DNA from: Letharia columbiana
Lineage: Eukaryota > Ascomycota > Lecanoromycetes > Lecanorales > Parmeliaceae
Assembly: GCF_014066305.1 (NCBI RefSeq)
Contig: NW_023501101.1
Coordinates: forward strand, 62,001-126,000
DNA: 64,000 nt
Direction: 5' to 3'
Positions 12,361 to 29,955 of the stretch are shown piece by piece. The translations under genes were made by a program, and so were the position numbers. The notes under the pieces were generated by a model. The model searched no databases, had not been told where the DNA came from, and saw only the letters and a list, made by a program, of their open reading frames with translations. Numbering within the stretch: position 1 is the first letter of the stretch; the number at the start of each line of letters is the position of its first letter.

Positions 12361-12530
12361 TTCGTTATTATAGTATTTATAGTAGCTTATATAAAGTTAC
12401 TTTCTTTTATTATTATAATATTCTTAGCGATTTATATAAAGTTAATTTTTTTTATTATTATAATAGATATAATAGCTTATATAAAGTCGGCTTTTTCTAT
12501 TACTATAGTAGCTTTAATAATAGTAATAAT
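12361..12530 (+). repeat. Imperfect tandem repeat, period about 60 bp
   Basis: Three successive units share TATAGTAGCTTATATAAAGT-like text followed by a T-rich segment (near 12385, 12435 and 12475). It is probably a degenerate tandem repeat within the RIPed element. Confidence 0.5.
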
Positions 12531-14389
12531 ATTAATTATATTTATATCTATAACTTATAACTTATTAAATTATTTTAACGAAGAATCTTTATTTAATTAT
12601 ATAAGAAATTAGATTAAAGAGCTAGAGAGATTTTTAAATAATAAGAATAAAGAAATAAAGAAGATAGAAGAAAAGTAGAAGTAATAGCGATAATAATAGA
12701 AGTAAGTTAAATACGATCTATTTATATCTTATACGATATTAATTATTAATAGATAAATCTTTATATAAAAGAAATAGATTAATTTAGAGTATCTTTTAAT
12801 AAGAGACTTTAATATATTTAGATCTTAATATCTTTTATAAATAGTTTATTTAGAATAGTTAATTATTATTATAGCTAAAAAACTATAATAACTTTTTTTA
12901 TATAAAGTAATTATAGATAATTATAATAATAATAACTAAGTAATTATAATAGTTTTAGTAATTATATTAAACTTAATAATTAATAACTATAAAGTCTAAA
13001 TAACTTTATATAAATATTCTTTTAAAGATAATATATTTAAATTTTATTCTATCTATATTATATAAAGAGAGATACTTTATATAATATAGAAGAATAGTTT
13101 ATCTTAGCTTTTCTTTAATAAGATATTAATTTTAAATATTATATAGAGATATAAATTAATTATTTAAGTATATAATTATATTTTAAAATAGACTATATAA
13201 AAAAAAGACTTATAAATATTATATAAAAGAAATTTAATATATATTTAGATAGTAATAGAGTTATTAATTCTTTCTAGTAACCTTCTCTTTCTTAATTAAG
13301 AATTAATAATCTACTTTTAATTCGAAGAATTATTATCTCCCTTGAATAAATGAAAATAGTGCTTATACTTTTCTTCGCTCTTATCTTTATTATCTCTAAA
13401 TTATCTTTTTAATATAAAGAAGTATTAAGCTCTATAATCTCGCTATTTATAATTAATATATATTTTCTCGAAATATCTCGCTAAGCGATAGTATATAAGA
13501 AAGAGGCGAAGATTAGAACGCGAAGTTTATAAATATTACGAATAAGTTATAGAGGTAATAAGTTCGCGTAATTAAATTAGAATAATATTAATATATCTTA
13601 ATCGATATTATCTAATTTAATAAGACTAAATCGCCTCTTAAAAAAAATTAATATTCTATTTTAATAAGATTAGAATAATATAATTAATCGAGCTATAAAT
13701 AAAGAATATAAGCTATTATTATTCTATAAGAAGATAAGAATATTAGTTAGTCGAGATAGCGGTAAGAATAATAACGGTAACGGCGATATTTTATAAGATA
13801 AGAGCTTTATTATACGAAGTTAGCTAGCTATTATATATAAATAACTTTATATAAAGTAGAGAGATTAAAAAAGACTATAGAAAGTAAAGATATTAAGATA
13901 TTAAGAGAGATTATAATATTATATTTATATTAATAATAGTAGTAGTAGTAATAATAATAATAGTAGTAATATTAATATATAAAGTTAGTTAGAAGTAATT
14001 TTATATAAAGTAGTATAAAAAGAAGATATTATAATAGTATATCTATATAATATTATTATTATTATTAAAAAAGAAGAATTTATTTAAAGAAGAATTTTAT
14101 ATAATTTTTATAGACTAATATCTAAATTAGTCTAATTAAGTTTAGAGACTATATAATATATTTCTAAAGTCTTAATAATAACTCTCTATAATAATTCTAT
14201 AGTAGTTAAAGGAATAATATATATACTTTATAAAAGTTAAGAAATATGCTTAGTAGGAATCGCGAAACGAAGTCCTAAAACTTTTTTTGGGTTTGTTTTG
14301 AAGGGACGATCTGCCGCCGAGCCCCCAGGGCTTACGATTAGCTCGAACTTCGAACTTCGACGCATGTCAGAGGAACGTCGATTATAGAT

Positions 14390-15598
14390 TTGGATCAGCT
14401 CTGTTTAACGGAGACAGCAGATATGTCATTCATCTCGGCGCCAAGCCCTGAGCCAGACCTCCATAAGTTGCTTTTGTCCGAAGATCCAGACGATGCCTTG
14501 GACAAGAGACTTGAAGACCATATTACAATGTCTCTGTGGTCTACCCAACAACATCACAATTCTGCGGCCTACTTTCTGTATTTCAGGGAAGAATGTGAGG
14601 CGTGGAGACTTAGTGGCAGCGCCGTTGCCATCCAAACATACCAAGATTTCTTGGATCTAGTCGAACATTTGAAGCGAACTCGCAATGAAAAGCGCTCTGC
14701 CCCTGCTGTCCTTGATTTCTTTCCTCCTTTACGGGCAGCCGATGATGAGAAAACGCCAACGCCATCTCTTACAGAGGAATGTACTTCTGGGCAGCTACAC
14801 TGGTCGTTGAGACATCGCTTCCCGCGTTGTGATCTAGTCTCTGCTACAAATTCCATCTTCTTGACTGTACGTCTCTGGCTAATGCTGAATGTGGGGTCTT
14901 CGGCCAACCTCACTCTCTTTCCCGGAAGATCGAGCCCTGAATGGATGGAAGACCAAAGTCTTGACAATTTTATTGATTCGTGCTTTCCTGTTTCTGAATG
15001 GGGTCCTAGGCTGTCACAATGGCCATTCTCCCTAAACGCCTACAACCTGGAACGCGTCGGAGGATTCGAGCTCGTCTGGACTGACCATCTGGCTGACCAC
15101 CTCTACCTGAACGAAGATCTTGGCACTATCAGCATCTACCACCATGTCCATGTCCTACGTGGTCTTCTCCAGGCTAAGTCACCCAATCAAGCGCTTCCAG
15201 ATCGGCTGCTCACAGAGACCCTCCAAACGCTCGCTCTCATCATCCCTCGGGCGAATCGAGACTGCAAAACTTGGTTCGAAAAGGTGCACAACAAATACGC
15301 AAAATACGCGGAGAACATCGACCACGGAGCCGGAGACGTCGAGCTGCTGCACTGGGCCCGCTCAACGGAAAAGTACAAGTTCTGGGGCCAACGTTTGATC
15401 ACGATTAAAATGGCGTATGATGCTTCGGAGCCCAAGAACCTGGGACAGTGGTGGCGTGATAGACGAAGGAGGGTGGAGTGGTACACATTCTGGGTTGCGG
15501 TTCTGGTCGTTTTCTTGACCATTGTCTTCGGACTGATTCAATCCATCACTGGTGTTATGCAGGTCTACTACGCGGCACATTCCGGGCAGTCGCCATAG
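14390..15598 (+). CDS. Hypothetical tail-anchored membrane protein
   Basis: A single-exon frame of 402 residues starts 120 bp after the AT block. The body is soluble-looking with many Trp and acidic residues. The C-terminus has a basic motif (WWRDRRRRVEWY) directly before one membrane helix (TFWVAVLVVFLTIVFGLIQS) and a short luminal or extracellular tail. This layout (long cytoplasmic region, RR-rich border, one C-terminal helix) is common among uncharacterised Pezizomycotina proteins. No enzyme motif is seen. Met at 14420 (MSFISAP) is an alternative start. Despite its closeness to RIPed DNA the frame shows no nonsense mutations. Confidence 0.75.
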   Translation: MDQLCLTETADMSFISAPSPEPDLHKLLLSEDPDDALDKRLEDHITMSLWSTQQHHNSAAYFLYFREECEAWRLSGSAVAIQTYQDFLDLVEHLKRTRNEKRSAPAVLDFFPPLRAADDEKTPTPSLTEECTSGQLHWSLRHRFPRCDLVSATNSIFLTVRLWLMLNVGSSANLTLFPGRSSPEWMEDQSLDNFIDSCFPVSEWGPRLSQWPFSLNAYNLERVGGFELVWTDHLADHLYLNEDLGTISIYHHVHVLRGLLQAKSPNQALPDRLLTETLQTLALIIPRANRDCKTWFEKVHNKYAKYAENIDHGAGDVELLHWARSTEKYKFWGQRLITIKMAYDASEPKNLGQWWRDRRRRVEWYTFWVAVLVVFLTIVFGLIQSITGVMQVYYAAHSGQSP

Positions 15599-16699
15599 GC
15601 TCTGGCGTTCCATACCCAAACCTCTACGGAGGGCGCCTTATGTGTCTTATAGTCAGAAATGCGCTACGATACCACTTGTCGAAGCACTTCATATGGGCTT
15701 ACACCCCATGAATCGTACCGCTATAAGGGCACCAAACCCGATTCAAGACTACCTCGGTGTCAGGACTCGATCTCGAAAGTTGAGAGTTTGTTCGGTCGGC
15801 GTCACCAAGTATCCCAGACTGCTGCCCGATCTTCAAGGGCTAGGATGGGACTCCGAGAGAGCTGCAACAAGTAGAAGAGGATTGGAGCGCAAGGTACCAG
15901 GACATAGAAAGAGAGAGGCACAATCACTAAATTGCGTGGGAGTTGCGTGAGATGCTGTCGTTGGATTGTATGATTTGCGCCTGTACTATCCTTCCATTTG
16001 TACTTTGACAATGCCTAGCATATTACAGGCCCCTAAAAGGAACAATCCTACTAGATCTCTTCATGCCATCTCTGTACATTGGCATTCGCTAGATGAGTTG
16101 CCGACCACCATAGTGTCGGGGTCACTACATATCAAATGGATTCCTTGGATACCGAGTTAGGACTTATGCACACTCAATAAGACAGCACTACAGTCATTAG
16201 CGGCGTGTTATTCAAGTCAGCGGGTCTAAAAATAGAAGGTCCTGCAATATGACCACGGAGCCCCAAAAAGGCAGGTTGTTCAGCCAGCATCGCAGCTGTG
16301 CTGCACTAGCTTGTATGTATGTGTCCTCTTAAAGTAGGTCTAACAGACCGAAACAGCGCGGCTAAAGCGGCAATGACCTCTACTCGTACTCAACGCGCAA
16401 CCAATGATAGTGAGTCTTGGACCGGATAAATGTATTTCCGTCCCAGGCCATCATCCACTTTTTTTCAAATGGAAACGTGTTCACAGCATTTACGTGGTCT
16501 TAAAGAGCACACCACCACGAAATTTTACAACTTCAGTCAACGACACTCTACCGCATGCACACTCCTTATACTTTTCGCTCATTGCGCTCCCCATCTCATA
16601 CAACGGTAGCATCCTTCTCTCCTACCTGAGACGGCCGCACTTCAGTGCCCAACGATACCCTTCCTCTTACAATCCTAAGACCAGATAACATCTCACATT
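15599..16699. promoter_or_regulatory. Intergenic region upstream of the BiP gene
   Basis: No gene is recognised in this 1.1 kb. It should carry the BiP promoter. CAACCAAT occurs at about 16396, a CCAAT-type site, and the stretch just before the ATG is pyrimidine-rich. The dispersed motif GCTAAAGCGGC lies at about 16361. I could not identify an unfolded-protein-response element with confidence. Confidence 0.35.
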
Positions 16700-22045
<5,346 letters not shown>

Positions 22046-22366
22046 GCTAGGCATGTTCCACGAGGCATGATGAATGGGCATTTTGGATGAGCATGAGGAG
22101 CGCTGATCACGGCAATGGGCGTTGGCGTTGGATACCCTCTCTGCTTATTCATGTACGATTAGGAGCTGATGTAATAGTCTTTGGCTGAGAGATAGCTAGA
22201 CAGCAGTCAAAACGTCGGAAAGATCGTTGGCAATAGCTGTGCCCTTTTGGTTTCAGCCCAACCTCTTTCGAGCACGTCTCGTGCACTGATGAAGCCCTGT
22301 CCTCGACTTCCATACGTACTCTTGCCGTTGGACCCGGAACGCCCCCTGGCCGTGATTTGCCGGAGA

Positions 22367-23573
22367 TCATGAACCCTCGGCCGTACGCACACATTGATCT
22401 ATCCATCTATCGACCGGGAGCGCATACTCCAGATGGAACCCTAGAGCCTTTCGTTGGGCCCGATCCGAGCAAGAGGCCCTGAAAGGTTCAGGGAATCGTG
22501 CGGCCAACTGGGGCAAAAGGACCGCCAACTGACCACAGACCGCCAACCCCATGTAAAGGAGCCAGACGCAAGGCCCCGTACCCAGTAAAAGTCCGGCGAT
22601 CATCTTCGCATCATTCCTACATACAATGCACCGATCATTTTCAGTAGAAGCTCCCAAACGAGGCTTGATGTGGGGAGGGGGGAATAGATCGCCGACATCT
22701 GCGGAAACGAACGGCCGCTCCGGCACCGGCACGTCCAAAAAAACCCACACAGCGAGCGGCTCCCACCCCATCTTCACGTTATTAAAGACCAACACCTTCT
22801 CACCCGGCACGTCCTCCCTCCCATCCCCATCATGCGCACGATGGATCCCCGGTCCAGTCCAAGGGTATCCGTCCCGGAAAGACGCATGCTTTCATCGTTC
22901 AGTGATTGATTGGTCGGTTACATGGAAGAGGATCTCTCTCATTGTACCGAAGAAAAAGGGGTGGGGGGGGGTGGTCGGATACGTCAGCCCCGCGGACCGT
23001 CTCGTTCGTCATCTGCACGCCCATGGTGCCGGCAAAGGAAGGAACTCCCACTAGACAAACTGCTATCGCTATCGCTGTCACGAACGAAGAGGATAAACTT
23101 TGGCGTCGGGGTGGAAGCGTCGTGAGATCTTGGTAGCGAGAGGTCGCGGCCGGGTGAGTCGACGGTGGCGCGCATGGCGAGGTGGGATGCTGTGGGCGCT
23201 GAATGTGGAGACAATGATGGCGCTTGGGATTGGGATTTAAGCTGGTCGGCGAAGAATAGAGTCTTGTGCGGATGGGTAGTCGAAGAGTTCCTGTTCCACG
23301 ATGATGATCATCAATTAGTTTGCCCGTTGCTGTCGTTGGTTGCAAGTGGGCGAACTGGATTGAATGAATGGATGAACGAACGGAACCTGCCGCCATGTGA
23401 TGGCATGGATCAAAGCCTAGGATATCCAATGCGGCTTTCAGCGACGTGGTCCCAGATCTCGGTGGGCCTGCACCGATGACTTGGAGTCCAGCGTTGGCCT
23501 CGGCTTTGATGCGTTCTCTTTCGCGCTGAGGCAGGTCCAAGAGGAAAGTTTTCTTGATCCGACGGTGTGCCAT
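22367..23573 (-). pseudogene. Sulfotransferase-family (Sulfotransfer_4-like) gene, frameshifted
   Basis: The start MAHRRIKKTFLLDLP leads into the P-loop QVIGAGPPRSGTTSLKAAL and LGFDPCHHM, typical of the fungal PAPS-type sulfotransferase-like family often mislabelled as epimerases. Further family pieces occur in other frames: ATVDSPG followed by KFILFVRD near 23020-23170, and PGEKVLVFNNVKMGWEPL near 22760-22810, then PVPERPF. A C-terminal hydrophobic helix (MIAGLLLGTGPCVWLLYMGL) follows. FHPDAK and FILFVRD lie in neighbouring frames at about 23100, so at least one indel is needed besides introns. The region most likely is a recent pseudogene; a multi-exon gene with sequence errors is the alternative. 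Confidence 0.65.
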
Positions 23574-23901
23574 TTCTGACGTTCCTGTGGCTGCTGGGTT
23601 GAAAGGCTGGAGGATGAACGTTCCCTTTGCCTGCGGACAAGTTTTCCCTCTGCAATCGCAACAGAGCACCGCCGCACCGAGCACACTTGGAGTATAGTTC
23701 CCGTTCAAATGCTTGCGAGAAGTGATGACGACTGTAGGCTTGACGGTCTGCACGTTTGTCGGTACGCATTGGCCAGAATGGCGACGGAGCCAGGCCAAAG
23801 GCAGTGAATCTGTGTATACGAGATGTAGTATACCATAGAATCTAAAGATACTGTCCACCTTCTGTTTTCGTCCAGCCGGGTGAGGTCAAAAAGTCCGAGA
23901 C

Positions 23902-26900
23902 TCATGACGCAAAAGCCCACCCAGGAAAGCTTTTGCTCCATCTGTATGTAATCGCAGTTATGGCAACGACCAGTGATACGCGGAGACCCTGGGTTAAGCC
24001 CCAGCTTCGACGTCTCGCAAATGCTCGCGCAGCGCAGACGCCTCTGGATGATCGATAGAGACCAGGAATGGCCTCCCGCCATCGACCTTGACTCCACAGA
24101 CTCCATGCGTAGAAGCGCATGACCCCGAGTGTCATTTCGTGTTCATCTCCCATCACTTTCTTCCTCTGCTCAACCGCTTCCAAGAAGATGGGGTCCGACT
24201 CTCGCCATCGCCTTTGTCCGTTTAGGATCCTTGCGAGCCGCACCCGCGCAACCATCGTTTCCGGGTGGTCCGCACCAAGCACAGCATCAATATGTTCCAA
24301 AACATGTAGGATGATCTTCTCCGCTTCCTTGAATCGAAGCTGTTCGAGGTAGGTTTCTGCTAGGCCGGATTCCGAGAGTAGTTGATCTGGATGTTTTCCC
24401 CCTCGCACCCTTCTCCCAAGAAATACTGCCCGCAAATACAACCGTTCGGCTTCTCTTGGACGTGACTGACATAAAAGATTCCAAGCCAAACGTTCAGTCG
24501 ATATCAGGCTGCTCGGATGCTCCTCCCCCAAATAGTCCTTTCTTCTCTCGATCAGCTTCATGAGCAAGGCCTCCTCCTCTTTTAGACGTCCTTGCATCCC
24601 ATAAAGAGTAGCCAAGTTCTGGATTGCATCTAGAGAGTGTGAGGAACTCTCACCGAATATTTTGTTCTGGCCTTTTATCACGTCCAGAAATCCTGTCTCT
24701 GCCTCTCGCAAGAGCCCTTGCCTGGCATGCACAGCAGCGAGATTATCGATACTAGTCAATGTTTGCGGATGCCCGGGACCGAGGAGTTCTTTCCTCCGTT
24801 CTAAAACTTGCATCGTTATCTTCTTGACCTCCGGCCAACACTCCTGCTTCGCTAACGTTACGGAGAGCTGGCTCATCGCGAACAGGGTGACCGGGTGATC
24901 TGGCCCAAGGCTACCTTTATAGAAGTCAATGACCTGGCGTCTTAAAGCTTCGCTGGCATTGTAATGACCCTTTCTTAGATAAACGCCAGCCAAAACTTCC
25001 ACGCTATCATAAGTGCGGAAGTCTTCTTTACCAAGAACTTCTTGTTGTGCTTCATGAACCTGTGTAATGAGGGTTTCTGCCTTGTCCAGACGGCCTTGCT
25101 CTACATAGACACCAGCTAAGAAGGCTTTGGTCGAAAGCGTATTGCTATGATTCTCGCCAAGGACCCAGGTATAGATATCCGAGATATGCAGGTAGATCCT
25201 CTCTGCTTCCGACAATTGTCCTAGGTGGCTGTACATTGATGCTAGACAAGTAGTCAAATCGAGCGTGGTTGGATGGCTTTCTCCCAATATTTCCATTCTC
25301 GTCTGTGTCAAAAGTAGGAAGATCCATTTTGCCTCTTGCCAACGTCCCTGTCCTGCATAGTTGACACCCAAATGAAATAATAATTGGGCCGTTTCCGGAA
25401 TCCTATCGTTCAGACATGCCATGATATCGATGAGAACAGCCGGCTCCTCTGAGTCAGATGTTTCCAGCTGCAGTGGAGGTTTGCGTGGTCCCTCGTGGTT
25501 CCTCCATCGCCCAACTTCGAGTGTTCTCCATGCACTGGTCGAAGAAGCGTGCACTGACAGTTGAAGATAACCCGGCTCATGTCTCAGATCTTGTAGCAGC
25601 CCAACTCGCAAAGATTCTGCTTCCTTGTATTTCCCTGCGGCTTCCATCCTAGACGCTTGGTTGAGCTTTAGTTCGAGAACGGAGCAGTTGTGTTTGCCGA
25701 ATGCAAGTTCCATATCCCGTATCTCTCTCTTGCAGTCCGCCATGGCTATGGTCAGCTCATCGTCTTTGGGCCTGATGATAGAACTCGCTTCCGATAACAG
25801 ACCGCTGTATGCAAGGGATTGAAAATCGCCATTGCGGTAATTTCCTCTGTTCATTGTTCCCTTCGCCAGTTCCACTTGCTCATCGAGGTCTTGGGCACAA
25901 CGTTGAGCTCGCTTCGCCCAAATCTGAGACAACTCATCGTTTGACGGTGTTCCGAACCCCGTCTTGTAGCAGAATGCAAGCTGAAAAGCCGCATTGAGGC
26001 GATGTTTCTCGAAAAGACCGCCTTGGGCTTGGTTATGAATGCACTCAAAAATGTGACTTCGCACACGAGGATGTGCTCTCATCAAGGAGTAAAAGGTTTT
26101 GGCAATCTACAAACGCTTAGCGAAGGAAAGTTTTGTCTTGAAGGACACGTACTTCGAACTTGATACTAGAATGATCAATTTCCATCTGGTCCGTATCCAA
26201 TGTTGCCGGACCGGGCTGCCTGTTGAATATTAGAGGGACTCCCAAGCAGCAAACTTCGTCAGTCACCAAGACCATACCAGCCAGGACCCAAAAGCGACGC
26301 CAAGTCCTCAAATTTCATAGTCCTCTTAGCAGGGTCACGTGCAAGAGCTGACAAGAAAAACCGTTCTAGGTTTCCCTTCTGCTTGGCAGGCAAGCTTGCC
26401 ACTGATCTGACAAGACCGCCAGCGAAATCTCCTAGAGTATCTTCGTGCTTCATGCTGTCTAGCAACTTCGGATCATGAAACGTGCATAACTGAGTCTTCC
26501 TTGTTGCTGTGGGAACGTAATCGCTATCTAATGGCCTGTCGAAGAAGAGAATCCAGAGACATAGCATGCCGAACGAATATACGTCCAATTTTCTGGCTCC
26601 CAAGACTGTAAAGCCACGGTGGTGATATTCGGGAGGGTCCCACGGCCGTGATCTAGGCGGCTTGATCAACACATCTTCCATTTTCTTTATCGCCCATCCC
26701 GCGTAGCCGAAATCTGCTAACTTCGCATGCAACTCGCCAATGCCATCCTTGTGGATAAGCACATTTTCGGGTTTGATATCACCATGACTCATATCTACTC
26801 AGTGAGCGAGAGTCCTTCCCGCTCTACCAGAGCTAAGGAACTTAGACTTACAATTCGAATGCATGGCTATTATTGCGCTTGCTACATCAGTGCAGAGTTC

Positions 26901-27422
26901 AAGTCTTTCACGCATGGTTGTCGATCTCCCCTGTTCCGAGCACATGAAAGATCTCAAGTCCCCCAATTGAGCCTTCTCTAGGATTAATACTGGCCAGACC
27001 TTGTGACTTTGTTGAGGAATCTCCCAACCAATTCCCTCCAATTTCACAATGTTCTGGTGGTGTCGGATCAGAGGATGACTCAGGATCGAGATTTCCGAGA
27101 CCAGGGCATTGAAGCCTCTCTCTTCATCCGTATCCGCAAATTTCATTCTTTTGAATACAAAATCCATTCGTTTGCTGTAATTCGCCTGCCATATCTCCGA
27201 TGTACCACCTATCCCTAACTGGCCCCGACCTTGCTGCCATGTCAGAGATACGATGTCGATATCGTAGTATTGAGCTACTGCAAGGAAAGAGATCAAGTCG
27301 TTGCGAGAGTTCATCGCGGGCAGTTCCATTGCTGACTGGTGCAGCAAGTCTCCCATACCAACTGAACGTGTTGAAGGCCACCCATGACCAACCTCTTCTG
27401 ACGTTCGCTCGCTTTCCGACAT
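23902..27422 (-). CDS. Protein kinase-TPR fusion protein
   Basis: Four exons (27422-26852, 26794-26278, 26219-26153, 26106-23902) join in frame through introns of 57, 58 and 46 nt with good GT..AG ends, giving 1119 residues. Residues about 60-365 form a Ser/Thr kinase: glycine loop GIGGTSEIW, Lys91 (VFKRMK), catalytic loop HGDIKPENV (HGD in place of HRD), DFG at 218-220, and PWDPPEY where APE is usual. All catalytic residues look present. After a linker, residues about 620-1070 carry around ten kinesin-light-chain-type tetratricopeptide repeats (LGENHSNTLSTKAFLAGVY-like units of about 42 residues). In fungi such TPRs often end NLR-like receptors; here a kinase takes the place of the NTPase. 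Binding partner and substrate are unknown. Confidence 0.8.
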
Positions 27423-28370
27423 TTGGCGCGCTATAGATTCGGTGTGAGTCCAAGGCCCATTAAAGCTAGAAATTTGAGCGACCAGGGACCTGAGCGAGTA
27501 AGGATTTTGAGTGAGTAGAGATTTGCTGACTTCAAAGGATTCTTGCCGAACAATTAGCGTTACGGTCGGCTGCGTCTACGAGGTCTGCACCAAAACTCCT
27601 GGACATCAAGACTCCCACGCCAAGATCTCGGATAACGCCCTACATCTGCCTCGAAATTGCGCCTAAAGGTCCCTAAAGCTCAATTCATGCGCTCCCAGGA
27701 AGATCGTTCTGGGGCCCGCTACCATAGGGCCGCCTTCCGGGAGTAGGAGTAGGGCTATCTAGCGCTGTCCAGGACTTTCGGTGTAGACCTCCGTACTACT
27801 ACTCCTCAACTCAACCCTAAAGCCGCTAAGGTCGCCTTGAATCTGTACAGTTATAAACGCAATCAATTTCTAGGTACAATGTTTGGTAGTATTTGACAGA
27901 TCCGGCCGTCAGCTAGTACAGCGATTGAGGGAAAAGAAAAGCATATAAAGAAGGTGATTGTGAATGGAATCATGGAATGAGGATCGAGAAGAACGAAAAG
28001 TACTCGGCGAATGAGCTGCCGATCCCGTATGAGATCAGGATGCAGTACGGGCGCAGCATGAGGCTACCGGTGGGACCTGCCGAGAGTCTTGGTTGATCCG
28101 AGGGTGATTAACCTATAGAGAGGCCGATGCTGTGAGTATGTCAGCAGTAACTCCTGTGAACAGGCTGTTGGAGAGAATTAGGCTCAGAAACCAAGGACAT
28201 CCATCAGAAGTTCCGGAATCAGGAGTTAGCTGTCCTATGACCGTCCACTGTGCATATATCTCGACCGTTGCACCCTCCAAATCGAGGAGTCCTTCTCAGG
28301 CTAACCAAGCTTTCTCTTTACTTGTATGCGTGAAAATCCAAGATAGGTTATTTGCTTCCCAACATCAATA
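27423..28370. other. Intergenic region with a dispersed repeat copy
   Basis: No gene is recognised. The part 27587-27765 is related to 34622-34876 (listed separately). The rest contains the promoter of the kinase-TPR gene and unremarkable sequence. Confidence 0.4.
27587..27765 (+). repeat. Dispersed repeat, copy A
   Basis: Blocks shared in order with copy B near 34.6-34.9 kb include GCACCAAAACT, CCAAGATCTC, ATCTCGGATAACGC, GGTCCCTAAAG and AGGGC-GC-TTCCG-GAGTAGG. Differences include C/T and G/A changes. The element type is unknown and no coding frame is present. Confidence 0.6.
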
Positions 28371-28890
28371 ATGGCAACTTCAGAGAACAATGACATCAAA
28401 GTTAGAAATGACCGACGAGACCCGATCTCTCGGTATAGTAAAGACATTGAGGAAGATATCACACCCGTGCGGAAGCTCTTGGAGGAGTACAGTAAGATAC
28501 CTCCGGAGCAGGTGGTTGCTCACATTCACGCCGTGGTACGTTTGCCCGCAATGTTTCTTACTTTCTCTCCCTTGCCTCTCACCCTCCCCTCCGAGTCTTC
28601 TACCCTGCTCCGTCTTCTCCCTCTACTCATTATGATCATTCACGCTTTGCTCCTCCTCGCCCCTCATCAACGCGACCAAGCCTGAAAAATCCACCCATGC
28701 CCCTGCGTCCGCCGCTTCCTCGACCTCTCACTCTCCCTCCACCCCCTCTACCCGACCGTGCTCGCTCGCCTCAGAGCCTCTTCCACCCCCCAGCGTCTCC
28801 TCGACCTCGGCTGCTGTTTCGGCCAAGACATCCGCCGCCTCGTGGCCGACGGCGCCTGCGGCGAGAACCTTTACGGCGCCGATCTACACT
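28371..28890 (+). pseudogene. Truncated SAM-dependent methyltransferase gene
   Basis: The first exon (ISRYSKDIEEDITPVRKLLE, then PPEQVVAHIHAV) and a second segment (PLYPTVLARLRA, LLDLGCCFGQDIRRLV, GENLYGADLH) match a fungal methyltransferase family with the glycine motif DLGCCFGQD. Between them an intron should run from about 28537 (GTACGT), but no clean acceptor precedes the expected RDxAWKIHP; that site reads RDQA-stop-KIHP, with TGA in place of TGG. After GADLH at about 28890 the text turns AT-rich and coding stops, so the C-terminal two thirds are missing. A G-to-A nonsense change plus truncation makes this a pseudogene. Confidence 0.75.
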
Positions 28891-29955
28891 GTTACAAAGT
28901 TCTAAAAGTTTCTGATAACGTATTACTATATTATCTCAATATTGTAGTTAATAGAATTTTATTGGGTTTCTCTAGTCAAAAGACGACTTAGAGTCGATTA
29001 TATTATAATCTATCAAGAAACAATTTAACCCTCCTATAAAAGTCTTTAATCGTATGATCAGTATCGCAAACGTCTGAAAGTAGAAAGTATCTCGATATGT
29101 TTCTATTTGCTGCAAAAACTCGCTAAATCCGAATACGAAGTAGAAAGAAGTATCGCTCGTTTCGGCTGAACACGCTGTACTCGTAAAGTCTTTACCGTCG
29201 ATCTACTGCTTATGTTGACCTCAGAAATGGTACGAACACCAGTCTTACATCTATGGCTTATTAATCCGGGGGGGTTGCTTGGCTGCTGATATCGGTGTGC
29301 CGAATGGGGGCAACTTAGGCGAGGACGTCCGGTGGACTTCATCATCTTCTCTTCATTTGTAAGGCTACTCGAAAAAAGCAGTTGTACTTACACTATGTAG
29401 TCATGAAAGTCATGCATATATATTCGCATGCAGGGACAACCTTGCTCCAAATTCCCATAGCATTGATGCACTACCATCCGCAAGAAATCATCGCGACGTC
29501 AATACCAATATTGACCCCTGCAATCCACAACCCGACGCGTTCTCCTAATCGTGATGGGTTAGGGAAGGCAGATCCTCAACCGTGGGGATAGTCATCGACC
29601 ATACAGGTAACTCACGTGGATCCTCTCGCGAATCAAGAAGGTGCCGAAAGCTATGCATGTCAGACGGCCGAGCCTTGGCAGAGTGTTGAAGACGCCCATA
29701 TCGTGTTAGATGGCGTTGACCGTGAGATCTGCTACTGAGACCGAGCTGGGCACATGACACTTTGGATCGTATAGGAGGGGAAGTAGTGGCAGACTTGCAT
29801 CTAGTTCTGACTGTTATACGTATATATAGAGGGTACATTCATCCCACCTGATCCGATTTTCTGCTCACCCACCTTGCACTCCTTGCACAGACTCCAGCCT
29901 TTCAATAAAGAAAAGACTTCATCTCTCCCATCCATCAATCAGTCAAGCATCCACA
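28891..29955. other. AT-enriched insertion and spacer
   Basis: From 28891 AT-rich sequence starting TGTTACAAAGTTC interrupts the methyltransferase and fades by about 29200. It could be a retroelement LTR fragment (TG start), but no matching end or target duplication was found. The rest of the interval shows no gene. Confidence 0.35.

Larger units (their letters stand above)
8756..14270. mobile_element. RIP-degraded AT-rich block, remains of repeats
   Basis: About 5.5 kb is almost purely A/T with dense TA dinucleotides and stops in every frame, bounded by sharp returns to normal composition at both ends. In places reading TAG as Gln restores plausible text: around 12590-12700 on the plus strand a charged helical stretch (IKELERFLNNKNKEIKKIEE) is followed by a string of TAG/TAA codons where Gln would fit. 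This is the footprint of RIP (CAG or CAA to TAG or TAA) on a former transposon ORF. The element type cannot be named. No intact gene is present. Confidence 0.8.

Noticed and set aside
28891..29385. Solo LTR of a Copia-like element (TGTT start)
   Set aside because: No matching CA end, no target duplication and no primer-binding site could be defined.
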